A stretch of DNA of 64,000 nt from Shewanella inventionis (GTDB lineage Bacteria; Pseudomonadota; Gammaproteobacteria; Enterobacterales; Shewanellaceae). The position numbers and the translations under genes are program-made. Location: the NCBI RefSeq assembly GCF_014641855.1, contig NZ_BMII01000008.1:62001-126000 (forward strand). The letters are read 5' to 3'. This document shows positions 51,230 to 58,995 of this stretch, piece after piece; position 1 is the stretch's first letter, and every line of letters starts with the position of its first letter. The notes beneath the pieces were generated by a model. That model worked only from the letters and a program-made list of their open reading frames with translations. It ran no database searches and was not told where the DNA came from.

Positions 51230-52369
51230 GTGAATGGTTATTTTGAAAACATTATTAAAAGTGCATATGTAGAATACGATTCTTTGTCTTCGGAATTCAC
51301 GAAAGTTAAAGAATCATTTTTAGGTTGTTTACCATTGCTGCTCGCCTCCAATCATTCAAATACACTCAAGCAACTCTACCCAGCGGTTTATTCCGACCAT
51401 AGTGATAACGCTGTCATCACTATGACAATTTACGATGAAAATCGAATAGATGGTCATTATAAAGTGTTTGAGGCAACTTTGGCCTATCCTGATGGTTCTA
51501 GACTAACAACGGTCGTGAACTCTGGCCAAGTATTAGGTGTGTCAAGTGAGTTCAAATCAAATAACGAAACAGTCCTACCGTTATATTTAAAAGACGACGT
51601 ATTTGAAGTTATCGACCCTCTGGTCAAAGTGATCAGCAATGTCAGTGCTGACAATGCTTCAGCATGGAAGTTGTTAAATTATCCAATCAAGCCTACAAAT
51701 GCAGGATCAATTAATGACTTACCAATTGTAATTCAGGTACTTTCATTCAAGCGACTTATTACTGATTATTTGGAAAATGGCTTTACTGAAGACAAGGTAA
51801 GAAACAAGTCTCATTTAACAAGCATGCTAAGTCGGTTAGAAACAAGAGACGCATTCTCGATGCGTAATTATATTTCTTCATTTAGTAAAACGAGTGTTAA
51901 AGAGGGCATTGTTGCTCGACTTTATGGAGCTGATGAGGTTCAGGAGCCGTTAAGTAAATCATTGCTGGATAACATGGCAATCTTAGTAGAATGCATTGAT
52001 TCACTAGAATACGGTGTGAATGTGTCATCATTATCATCAATGCATCAAATTTTAACTCTAAAATTTAACGAATTAGACCTTGTTCAGCGTATAAAGTTTT
52101 ATATTAAAGCGACAGAGCATCCCGCTTTTGGTCAAGAAAAACTCGATTCTCATTTAGCATTTTTTCTGTTTAACAAAAATCATCGGGATGAAATTAACGA
52201 ATATAAAGAGTGTATATACCTAGCTAACATTATAGATATGAATCAAGAAAATTTATCTAATTTAAAGCCTTGTTCGTCAATCAATATAAATGTAACCGAA
52301 CAAATAGACGATTCCGGTAAAGATTTTGATAAAGGCCATGATATATTGGGACTGTCGAATTCATTGTAA
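51230..52369 (+). CDS. NSL-tail family protein (379 aa, GTG start, ends ..LSNSL)
   Basis: GTG 51230 follows AAAGG by 7 nt and the operator by 14; the longer frame from 51179 would translate through the operator and promoter, so it is not used. The sequence begins VNGYFENIIKSAYVEYDSLS and is divergent in the body. The C-terminus carries IKATEHPAFGQEKL, EINEYKECIYLANIIDMNQEN, a polar linker and NSL. Together with 14827-16044 it shows that NSL-tail genes can have their own GTAC operator. Soluble, unknown function. Confidence 0.72.
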   Translation: MNGYFENIIKSAYVEYDSLSSEFTKVKESFLGCLPLLLASNHSNTLKQLYPAVYSDHSDNAVITMTIYDENRIDGHYKVFEATLAYPDGSRLTTVVNSGQVLGVSSEFKSNNETVLPLYLKDDVFEVIDPLVKVISNVSADNASAWKLLNYPIKPTNAGSINDLPIVIQVLSFKRLITDYLENGFTEDKVRNKSHLTSMLSRLETRDAFSMRNYISSFSKTSVKEGIVARLYGADEVQEPLSKSLLDNMAILVECIDSLEYGVNVSSLSSMHQILTLKFNELDLVQRIKFYIKATEHPAFGQEKLDSHLAFFLFNKNHRDEINEYKECIYLANIIDMNQENLSNLKPCSSININVTEQIDDSGKDFDKGHDILGLSNSL

Positions 52370-52437
52370 GTTATTAAGTTATTAAGTTATTTTTTCGCTA
52401 ATATATTAGCCTGAGTTTATGCAATAAGGTGGCACTT

Positions 52438-53055
52438 ATGTTTAAAATTATATTATTTATGTTTTTTTCAGTGATTATTATCTCATTAATTAAAACTATC
52501 TGGCATGGGCTCCGTGGAGATACTGATATTCCAAGTTTACGTGGCAAACCATGTGGCAATGACAATCAAATGGATGAATACTCTCATAGTCTCTCAAGTA
52601 GAGTCGATCCAGTCAACGGTATAATTCGAGAGTCTGCTATTGATACAACAGGTGCTTTAGGTACCATAGGCACCATAGGCACCATAGGCACCATAGGCAC
52701 CATAGGCACCATAGGCACCATAGGCACCATAGGTTCCATAGGTTCCATAGGTAATATCGCTGATATTGACATAACCTCAACTGAAGGCAACCTGATCAAA
52801 CTCCAAGAAGATATTACGAATTACCCCGAGATAAATCCAACCACAGGATTGTTAATGGTTAGTGCTGATTTGGATGCTTCTGGGACGCCATATGGGGCTG
52901 TTGATAGTTTTAACTTTGGTGGTATAGGTAATAGTTTTAGTGGGATGGATGATTCTTTTTCTAGTGGGATGGATGATTCTTTTTCTAGTGGGATGGATGA
53001 TTCTTTTTCTAGTGGGATGGGTGATTCTTTTTCTAGTGGGATGGGTGATTTTTAA
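52438..53055 (+). CDS. Membrane-anchored low-complexity repeat protein (205 aa)
   Basis: ATG 52438 after AAGGTGG. An N-terminal membrane helix (MFKIILFMFFSVIIISLIKT, residues 1-20) is followed by a polar region. Then come ten tripeptide repeats (eight GTI and two GSI, about residues 75-104). The C-terminus has five copies of SGM(D/G)DSFS. Both are exact DNA repeats (9 bp and 24 bp), so length can change by slippage. It is probably a surface- or envelope-facing fibrous protein. It follows the NSL-tail gene 51230 and precedes the tail-anchored GNAT. Confidence 0.65.
   Translation: MFKIILFMFFSVIIISLIKTIWHGLRGDTDIPSLRGKPCGNDNQMDEYSHSLSSRVDPVNGIIRESAIDTTGALGTIGTIGTIGTIGTIGTIGTIGTIGSIGSIGNIADIDITSTEGNLIKLQEDITNYPEINPTTGLLMVSADLDASGTPYGAVDSFNFGGIGNSFSGMDDSFSSGMDDSFSSGMDDSFSSGMGDSFSSGMGDF
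52660..52749 (+). repeat. Ten 9-bp tandem repeats (GGCACCATA type)
   Basis: Units: GGTACCATA once, GGCACCATA seven times, GGTTCCATA twice. In frame with the protein; expansion or contraction would add or remove TIG. Confidence 0.9.
52939..53053 (+). repeat. Five 24-bp tandem repeats coding SGMDDSFS
   Basis: Units start at 52939, 52963, 52987, 53011 and 53035; the last two have GGTGAT for GATGAT and the fifth is cut short by the stop. Confidence 0.9.
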
Positions 53056-53075
53056 ATACATTTTGGATTCCGATT

Positions 53076-53933
53076 ATGATTTGTGAAATAGATTTAGAAA
53101 AAAAATTAGAATCTGGCCCTGCACCTAAATGGTTAATTCAGGTTTCTTCACTTAATGGTAAGGTCATTGATTTGTCGGGTGTTATACCTGAGCATCGCAA
53201 CTTAGTGACGCTTGGGGCTGGGTGTAACCTTACGCATTCGACAGTATTTGTAGTCGAGCTACAACAATACGAAGACCTGGAATCAGAAATAATCCGTATT
53301 AGAATTGCTTATGCCGGTTCTAGTAATAATGAAATTAATGACGAGGGTAGGGTGCGCGTTGAGAATTGGGGTACCAACGATGTGTTTGAGTTTTCTTACT
53401 TAAAAAACCAATTTCAGATTTTAATTGATAAACAACAAGAAACAATTCGGTTTGGCCCAGCAGGTAACTTAGGCATGCTGGACAACAAGTTCAAAGGTCT
53501 TGGTATTGGATCTTACTGTATGTCTAAGTTGATCGACATCATTAAAAAGAAATACGCTGACTTTTCTGTGTCCAGTGGAAAGTTGTCAGGTGTTGATGCA
53601 TCTAATGAGGAAAGTCAGTCAATAAGAGATTACTTTTATCGTAATTTAGGCTTTCAGGTTGATGTCGATAACGATGGTAATGGTTTGTTTTTCGTTGACT
53701 CTGTAAATAAGTTAAAAACAAATTACAATCTATCTAAAGTATCTGAAATAGATGCTATGCAACTATTAACAATTACTAATAGCCTTAAGTCGCAAGCATA
53801 TAATCAAAATAACACTATCAATAGTTTGCTTAGCAAACCTGATGACCAATACAAAGAGACTTGTAAGAAATTGTCATTCTACCAAATCGTTACCTTTATA
53901 TTAACTCTTACCCTGATTTTTCTAACGCATTAG
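53076..53933 (+). CDS. GNAT-like acetyltransferase with C-terminal membrane tail anchor (285 aa)
   Basis: ATG 53076, 20 bp after the repeat protein. The region from about residue 125 to 205 has GNAT features: GNLGMLDNKFKGLGIGSYCMSKLIDIIKKKY (a G-x-G-x-G/A-like acetyl-CoA loop) and SIRDYFYRNLGFQVDV (motif B). The first 120 residues are beta-rich and unrecognised. The last 18 residues (FYQIVTFILTLTLIFLTH) form a single hydrophobic helix at the very C-terminus, so the protein is tail-anchored with its catalytic domain in the cytoplasm. Substrate unknown; the repeat membrane protein next door is a candidate. Confidence 0.65.
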   Translation: MICEIDLEKKLESGPAPKWLIQVSSLNGKVIDLSGVIPEHRNLVTLGAGCNLTHSTVFVVELQQYEDLESEIIRIRIAYAGSSNNEINDEGRVRVENWGTNDVFEFSYLKNQFQILIDKQQETIRFGPAGNLGMLDNKFKGLGIGSYCMSKLIDIIKKKYADFSVSSGKLSGVDASNEESQSIRDYFYRNLGFQVDVDNDGNGLFFVDSVNKLKTNYNLSKVSEIDAMQLLTITNSLKSQAYNQNNTINSLLSKPDDQYKETCKKLSFYQIVTFILTLTLIFLTH

Positions 53934-53987
53934 TTTCAAACAAAGCTACTTATTAATTATAGTGCATATGGCGTACTTTTTTAATTT

Positions 53988-54527
53988 TTACAAAACCTCA
54001 AACTTATCTTCGATTAACTTGGCATCAACAAGGAGTTGGTGTACAGCCTCCGTATGTACTTTTATTTTTTGATCAGCCATATATTGACTCAACATAATGT
54101 AAGTGCTTTCATCCAATACAACAGTTGTCGTTTTTTTTCGTTTGTTAGCTTGAGTTATCTGTTTTCTAATATGTTTCCAACCATCGTCAGAGAATATTTG
54201 GTTACAGTACATATTAACAACAGTAACAATATGCAGCTCCAACTCAATATCATTATTCACAAACTCTTGATATAAGCCGTTCTTGTATTGTTTATTAAAT
54301 TCCCGCAAGGTTCTTTGTAGTTCAATGGTTCTGTTCTCCATTTCTTTTTGTGAAATAGTCCTAAAGAGTTTTAAAGGAATATATTTACTATCGTATTTTA
54401 ATCTCAAAGTATTTTTAATAATTGGTGCAGCTGTTATTAATTCATCAGGTGCTAACAAATAAAGCTTTCTGCCCGAAGTCGGGGTTATATACTGATATTT
54501 CCATTGTGGTTTATTTGCTTTACTCAT
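53988..54527 (-). CDS. Hypothetical protein with ribbon-helix-helix-like C-terminus (179 aa)
   Basis: ATG 54527. Residues 1-130 are mixed and basic (WKYQYITPTSGRKLYLLAPDEL, KLFRTISQKEMENRTIELQRTL). The C-terminus KKTTTVVLDESTYIMLSQYMADQKIKVHTEAVHQLLVDA fits the beta-helix-helix of CopG/RHH-type DNA-binding domains. It reads towards the tail-anchored GNAT gene (convergent). It may regulate plasmid genes; no partner gene is seen. Confidence 0.55.
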   Translation of the reverse strand: MSKANKPQWKYQYITPTSGRKLYLLAPDELITAAPIIKNTLRLKYDSKYIPLKLFRTISQKEMENRTIELQRTLREFNKQYKNGLYQEFVNNDIELELHIVTVVNMYCNQIFSDDGWKHIRKQITQANKRKKTTTVVLDESTYIMLSQYMADQKIKVHTEAVHQLLVDAKLIEDKFEVL

Positions 54528-54611
54528 AATTCAACCTGCAACCTAAGAGATGGTGTTACGTGAATATTGCTTAACATAGGGGCGTGAGCAGCAATATCTT
54601 AATAGAATGTG

Positions 54612-54640
54612 CAACCATTCTATATGGTTGGCGTCTTTTT
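54612..54640 (+). terminator. Hairpin with T-run, 54.6 kb
   Basis: CAACCA-TTCTATA-TGGTTG followed by GCGTCTTTTT. It lies in the gap between the divergent genes 54527 and 55002; no gene ends on it from the plus side, so it may end a small RNA. A partial copy (GTGCAACCATTCTATTGCATG) is at 54745. Confidence 0.4.
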
Positions 54641-54657
54641 ATCAATAAGGCACGGAC

Positions 54658-54672
54658 TTAAAGTGACTTTAA
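54658..54672. other. 15-bp parS-like palindrome, site 7
   Basis: A perfect TTAAAGTGACTTTAA in intergenic DNA. The 54528-55001 gap has no supportable gene. Confidence 0.65.
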
Positions 54673-55001
54673 GCATCAATTTTGCATCTGTTCGCTACGT
54701 CATTTCTTGTGGGATTTTATACTGGCATTTTTAGTTTGTGAAAAAATGTGCAACCATTCTATTGCATGCCTTTTGATTTTCGCCTCATTTTTTCTACGTA
54801 TCATAATGAGACTTATGGGACGTAGAGTAGGCGAAATTTTTATAGCTTAGGTTTTTTGTGCAGAGACAATTATGTTTGCTCTTAAAGTGAAAGTTGGACA
54901 AAAAAGATTGCCCGTAGTAAAAGTGATTTTTGGGAACTTGACATCGTAATGCACTTATTCAAAACTCAATCGGATTCGACTTTTCTATATAAGGATTTGT
55001 A

Positions 55002-55802
55002 ATGGGGATTTTAAATGATTGGATGGCAGCGTTTAGTCCAAGCAAAAAAAGTGTCAATTTCAACAAACAACTATCGTTGTCTGCGGCTTGCGAGTCTAAA
55101 CTAAATTTTGCTAATGATGATGTACAATATTTACTCAGAACTTTAGATGTTGACCAAGTTCTTGAATATATGAAGAAATTAGCTAAATCTGAAAATTTTG
55201 AAGTATTTGATATACATAGTACAACAAATCCAAAATACTATTATCGTACCGAATCATACAGGTCAACTAATAGAAGCACAGAATCAGGAATTAGTGGATG
55301 GAAGCAGCTGTTCAATGATGACTTTGTTTTTACATCACGAAAAACTAATGGACATAACCCTGATACCAATAACGTTCCCATTTCCAATGCTCAGAAAAAC
55401 GGGATATTTAGGGCCTTCTATTTTTACGATAATTTAGCCGATCCTGTCTATAAAGTAACTGACTCGATTTATGCATGTCATGACATGGGTGTTGCTGTCA
55501 TTACTCGATTCAATGTGAAAGATCCTGTACTCAAGAATGCACCACATTTCATGGACGTAACACAGAATTTGAAGGGCTGCCGCTATTTAGTTCCTAAGTC
55601 GGATGAATTAATAGATTCGACTATTCAAAGGAGAAATATCGATTTTGCTTTTTTAAATTATTGGTTTCCGTTGAATGACGAGCGAGTCAGAAATGCTATG
55701 AATTTGTTAATAAATAAGTTCCCTATTCCGTCTCACGATGAGATCAGATCATATCTTTCGCATAACGAATATAAAAACCCATCGAACGTTCTTTCGATTT
55801 AG
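55002..55802 (+). CDS. Hypothetical protein (266 aa)
   Basis: ATG 55002 after AAGGATTTGTA. The product (MGILNDWMAAFSPSKKSVNF...) is soluble, with a basic, aromatic middle (YYYRTESYRSTNRSTESGISGWKQLFNDDFVF) and a C-terminus ending PSNVLSI. No domain is recognised and no signal peptide. A single gene, facing the minus-strand ankyrin gene (convergent, 52 bp apart). Confidence 0.55.
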   Translation: MGILNDWMAAFSPSKKSVNFNKQLSLSAACESKLNFANDDVQYLLRTLDVDQVLEYMKKLAKSENFEVFDIHSTTNPKYYYRTESYRSTNRSTESGISGWKQLFNDDFVFTSRKTNGHNPDTNNVPISNAQKNGIFRAFYFYDNLADPVYKVTDSIYACHDMGVAVITRFNVKDPVLKNAPHFMDVTQNLKGCRYLVPKSDELIDSTIQRRNIDFAFLNYWFPLNDERVRNAMNLLINKFPIPSHDEIRSYLSHNEYKNPSNVLSI

Positions 55803-55854
55803 TGGTTAACGTCACATCAAATAGGTGGCAAAGTTTGCTTTTAATGAGCCTGTT

Positions 55855-56535
55855 TTACAGTGAGTTACTGATGGTTGAGTCATTTGCCGCTTGACTTAAC
55901 TCCTTATCAATAACAACATTTTTTGTCTGGTCTACTACGTTAATGTCAATCATTAACGCCATAATGTGGCAAAGCATCTTTTCATTTAGGGTCCAGTTTT
56001 GTACATCCAAAGGATGGCCGTGTCCGTCTTGAAATTTACCAAACATGCCTAATACTTCTACATTTTGGTATTGCCCATCTTTTATAGCCCAATACAACGC
56101 GCAGTCATTATCTGCATGGATATCGGCGCCCTTCTCCAATAAGTATCCCAAGACTTCAGGGTTATCCCGACCTGAAGCAAATCTCAAAGCAGCATTATTG
56201 TTTACGGTAACGTCAGCGCCTAGGTTTTCTACTAAATATTTTAAGACCTCAATATGACCATTTATAGCAGCTTCGACAACGAAATCACCGTTATCAAACA
56301 AGAGATCTATACCCTTCTCCGCTGCTGTTTTAAGGTTGTTTAAGTCACCAACTGAGCACATTTTAGAAGCTATGAGATTAACCTGATATGGAGTTGTTTT
56401 ATATTCCGTAAGCAATGATTTTATAGTTGCTGGGTCGTGATTTTTATTATACAACGCACCCCTTAATACTGAAGGGTCTAAAGCTTGAGGGTCTAAAGCT
56501 TGAGGGTCTAAAGCTTGATTGTCATTATTAGTCAT
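55855..56535 (-). CDS. Ankyrin-repeat protein carrying the NSL tail (226 aa, ends ..ISNSL)
   Basis: ATG 56535. After an N-terminal repeat QALDPQALDPQALDP (three 15-bp DNA repeats) come about four ankyrin units: LNNLKTAAEKGIDLLFDNGDFVVEAAINGHIEVLKYLVENLGADVTVNNNAALRFASGRDNPEVLGYLLEKGADIHADNDCALYWAIKDGQYQNVEVL. Ankyrin stacks bind other proteins. The final residues TISNSL match the tail of the unrelated NSL-tail family (39733 also ends ISNSL), including a preceding polar linker. So the tail is a portable module. It lies 62 bp from the DUF2726 gene on the same strand. Confidence 0.75.
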   Translation of the reverse strand: MTNNDNQALDPQALDPQALDPSVLRGALYNKNHDPATIKSLLTEYKTTPYQVNLIASKMCSVGDLNNLKTAAEKGIDLLFDNGDFVVEAAINGHIEVLKYLVENLGADVTVNNNAALRFASGRDNPEVLGYLLEKGADIHADNDCALYWAIKDGQYQNVEVLGMFGKFQDGHGHPLDVQNWTLNEKMLCHIMALMIDINVVDQTKNVVIDKELSQAANDSTISNSL

Positions 56536-56597
56536 TGTTTTTCCTTCAGTTTGTTTGGTATTGCTAATGCATTTATGTGTTTGAATTGCTTTTAAAA

Positions 56598-57407
56598 CTA
56601 ACCTAATAAGCCTTTTATAATCTGTTTGAATTCATGCTTTGGTGTTAGCGTTCGACTATCTAATCGAACCCGGTGTAGTTTTATACCAGCAGCATCAAAT
56701 ATTGCATTTTTTAACGAATCATTGTACTTCGCAGTTTCAGTGTCGTGATATTTACTATCTAGCTCGAAGAAATATAGTGGATGCTGTAACCCGTCAGGTT
56801 CGTAAATAACAAAATCAACTACCCCTTTAAAATAGAAATCTTGTTCAGGTTTAGTTAGTGATGAGTTTAGTTGGTCGTAATCAAAAATATTTTTAAGTGC
56901 TACGTTGGGGTAGATAAATAAGTTAGGGTAAATATCCCTCAGAGCTTGGTAGAAATACAACTCTTGCTCACTTTTAAATAGTGGGCTTAACCAATGAATC
57001 ATCGGTGATTTAACCGTTTTTGATGGCTTTTTAGTCTCTGGGTTAACTTTCTTTTTCCATTTATAATTAAGCACCTTTTCACTCTTTGAGCACAGTTTCA
57101 AGTAGTTTGGGACTGCATTAAAGTCTTCAATCAATGTCGCTTCTAGACCAATATTTTCTACCTGTATATGAAGGTCATCCCTGAGCGTTAAGAGATTATG
57201 CGATACAAAAATAAGGTACTTTTGACATAGATCCTTTACTAGAACTGGCTTCTCATTGGACGCATACCTGACGAATTCCTCACCTAATATGTTGCAGATA
57301 TTTGCCCACTCAATTGGATTTTTTTTGGCGTAGTCTTTGTGTTTATTGACGTGCCTAAAAATATCGGACCAATCCTTTTTTTTAATCAGTGCATAGAACA
57401 CTTCCAT
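56598..57407 (-). CDS. DUF2726 domain protein, nuclease-like (269 aa)
   Basis: ATG 57407. The C-terminal half fits DUF2726: LSPLFKSEQELYFYQALRDIYPNLFIYPNVALKNIFDYD, then YFKGVVDFVIYEPDGLQHPLYFFELDSKYHDTETAKYNDSLKNAIFDAAGIKLHRVR. The D...E-x-D-x-K pattern (VVDFV, FFELDSKYHD) is the restriction-endonuclease-like (PD-(D/E)xK) core. Such proteins are predicted nucleases on mobile elements. The first 120 residues are a helical unknown domain. It is on the same strand as the ankyrin gene and the winged-helix gene 57496-57798. Confidence 0.7.
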   Translation of the reverse strand: MEVFYALIKKKDWSDIFRHVNKHKDYAKKNPIEWANICNILGEEFVRYASNEKPVLVKDLCQKYLIFVSHNLLTLRDDLHIQVENIGLEATLIEDFNAVPNYLKLCSKSEKVLNYKWKKKVNPETKKPSKTVKSPMIHWLSPLFKSEQELYFYQALRDIYPNLFIYPNVALKNIFDYDQLNSSLTKPEQDFYFKGVVDFVIYEPDGLQHPLYFFELDSKYHDTETAKYNDSLKNAIFDAAGIKLHRVRLDSRTLTPKHEFKQIIKGLLG

Positions 57408-57495
57408 CGATCAATCCCCGTAATATTACTGCTGATTTTATTATCATTGTTATTGTACATCATTACCTGGGCTCGTTCATTCGGCCCTTACCTAA

Positions 57496-57798
57496 CTACG
57501 ATCTGTTTGTTATGCCATGACCTTGAGGTCTATTTACCGCATTGTTATTTAGTCCTAGTGCCATACGCCATAACTCATTTTTGCTAATTGTTCGATTAGA
57601 TATCGAAATCACTTTAACCATCCGGTTAGGAAGACCGGTATCCACAACCTCATACTTTTTTGCGTTTCTAACATTAAATAGATAACCAGACGCCTTTTTT
57701 GAGTCAATATTAAGCAATTGCCCAAGGGTCTTTGCTGTAAAATATCCACCATGATGAAGCATAGTATCAGCAACATCGGAAGTTTTTAGTTCAGTCAT
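57496..57798 (-). CDS. Small winged-helix DNA-binding protein (100 aa)
   Basis: ATG 57798. The core LKTSDVADTMLHHGGYFTAKTLGQLLNIDSKKASGYLFNVRNAKKYEVVDTGLPNRMVKVISI has a helix-turn-helix (FTAKTLGQLLNIDSKKASGYLFNV) followed by a two-strand wing with a basic loop. This is typical of small plasmid transcription regulators. A GTAC-type operator (57822-57837) lies 23 bp upstream of its own start, so it is a good candidate for the protein that binds the GTAC operators and represses itself. That link is inference. Confidence 0.65.
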   Translation of the reverse strand: MTELKTSDVADTMLHHGGYFTAKTLGQLLNIDSKKASGYLFNVRNAKKYEVVDTGLPNRMVKVISISNRTISKNELWRMALGLNNNAVNRPQGHGITNRS

Positions 57799-57821
57799 AG
57801 AATCAATTCCATCATAAAAAT

Positions 57822-57837
57822 GTACTTATCAAATACT
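57822..57837 (-). promoter_or_regulatory. GTAC-type operator before the winged-helix gene
   Basis: GTACTTATCAAATACT (minus-strand reading AGTATTTGATAAGTAC), 23 bp before ATG 57798 with TGATAT as a possible -10. Confidence 0.6.
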
Positions 57838-57949
57838 ATATCAGTTATTGCATTTTGGCTATTATTAAAGATTTTTCTTTAAACTCTTGCATTTATGATA
57901 CGTAGGTGTAGTCTTAAGAAACTGATAAATATAGGTTTGGTGAAGAAAA

Positions 57950-58981
57950 ATGAATAAGATGACTAAATACAGTGGCAAAGTCACTTTAAAAGATGATGAA
58001 GGTTTCTTTTTTGAAGACACATTACCATCATCATTCAATGAATATGCTGATACTGTTTCATTTTTATTGAACAACAAGCGCTCACCTAAAACCATTGAAA
58101 CTTATGAAAGCAATATTAAGCCTTTCTTTGAATTTTGCAGTGATAAGGGTGCAAAGGCCTTACCTGCAGATCCTCGAACCATAGTTGTATTCATCTCTTA
58201 TCAAGCAAACCATTGCTTAAGCCAATATGGGAAGTTGCTATCAGTTAATACGATAGCAACTAGGCTTGCCGCAATTAAATACTTCCATATAAAGAATGGT
58301 TTCCCCTCACCTACAGACCATCAAATTTGTATTGATGCTCTCGATGGTCTAAAGAGAGTTCGCGGTCGTGACACGAAAAATACAACTCAAGACCCAATAA
58401 TGTATTTTGATCTAGAACGCTTGATTGATGCCATTGGGCCTGATAATTCACTTAAAGCTATTCGTGATAAAGCAATATTAACATTGGGATTGCAAGGTGG
58501 TTTTCGACGTTCTGAACTGTGCGCACTTAAATTTAAGCATCTTTCATTTCGTCGCAACGCCCTTCATGTTGATATCGAGTTTTCTAAAGCTAACCAGAAC
58601 AATGAGCGTGAGTGGAAGGAGCTGCCCGTAGATGAGCATTTTGCGGCATATGATTACGTTAAAAATTGGATAGAACAATCTGGTATTACTGATGGCCATT
58701 TGTTCAGAAGTATCTCTCGTGATAAGCGTACAATTCGGGAATACGGTTTTGATGAGGACACTGGGAAAACACGCGGAATAATGAGTGGGAATGACATCTA
58801 CCGACTTATAAAACATTATGCACTCAAATCAGGCTTACCGGTATCGAAAATAGGGGCTCATTCTTTGAGATCCGGTTGTGTTACACAACTAGCAGAAAAT
58901 GATAAAACAGATCTGTACATTATGGGGCGTACAGGTCATAAAGACCCTCGAACATTGCAAAATTATATAAAGCGAAGATAA
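57950..58981 (+). CDS. Tyrosine recombinase/integrase (343 aa)
   Basis: ATG 57950 after GGTGAAGAAAA. A SAM-like core-binding domain (residues about 20-115) contains SPKTIETYESNIKPFFEFC. The catalytic domain shows LGLQGGFRRSELCAL (first Arg), ELPVDEH, GAHSLRSGCV (H-x-x-R) and IMGRTGHKDPRTLQNYIKR (His and the nucleophile Tyr). It is complete and cuts and rejoins DNA at a specific site. It lies next to the CRISPR array and transcribes towards it; it may have brought the CRISPR locus in, or maintain plasmid monomers. Its attachment site is not visible. Confidence 0.9.
   Translation: MNKMTKYSGKVTLKDDEGFFFEDTLPSSFNEYADTVSFLLNNKRSPKTIETYESNIKPFFEFCSDKGAKALPADPRTIVVFISYQANHCLSQYGKLLSVNTIATRLAAIKYFHIKNGFPSPTDHQICIDALDGLKRVRGRDTKNTTQDPIMYFDLERLIDAIGPDNSLKAIRDKAILTLGLQGGFRRSELCALKFKHLSFRRNALHVDIEFSKANQNNEREWKELPVDEHFAAYDYVKNWIEQSGITDGHLFRSISRDKRTIREYGFDEDTGKTRGIMSGNDIYRLIKHYALKSGLPVSKIGAHSLRSGCVTQLAENDKTDLYIMGRTGHKDPRTLQNYIKRR
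57975..57989. other. 15-bp parS-like palindrome, site 8 (weak; inside the recombinase gene)
   Basis: GCAAAGTCACTTTAA, two mismatches to TTAAAGTNACTTTAA, both at the first two positions. Confidence 0.35.
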
Positions 58982-58995
58982 TAACTTTGATAGGT

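Noticed and set aside
52584..52799. 71-codon minus-strand frame (repeated MVP)
   Set aside because: Shadow of the 9-bp tandem repeat in the plus-strand gene; repeats of three-fold period keep all frames open.
52852..53061. 69-codon minus-strand frame (repeated HPTRKRI)
   Set aside because: Shadow of the 24-bp tandem repeat.
54612..54640. Hairpin considered as an attC-type or riboswitch element
   Set aside because: Only a short stem with a T-run; nothing downstream fits either idea.
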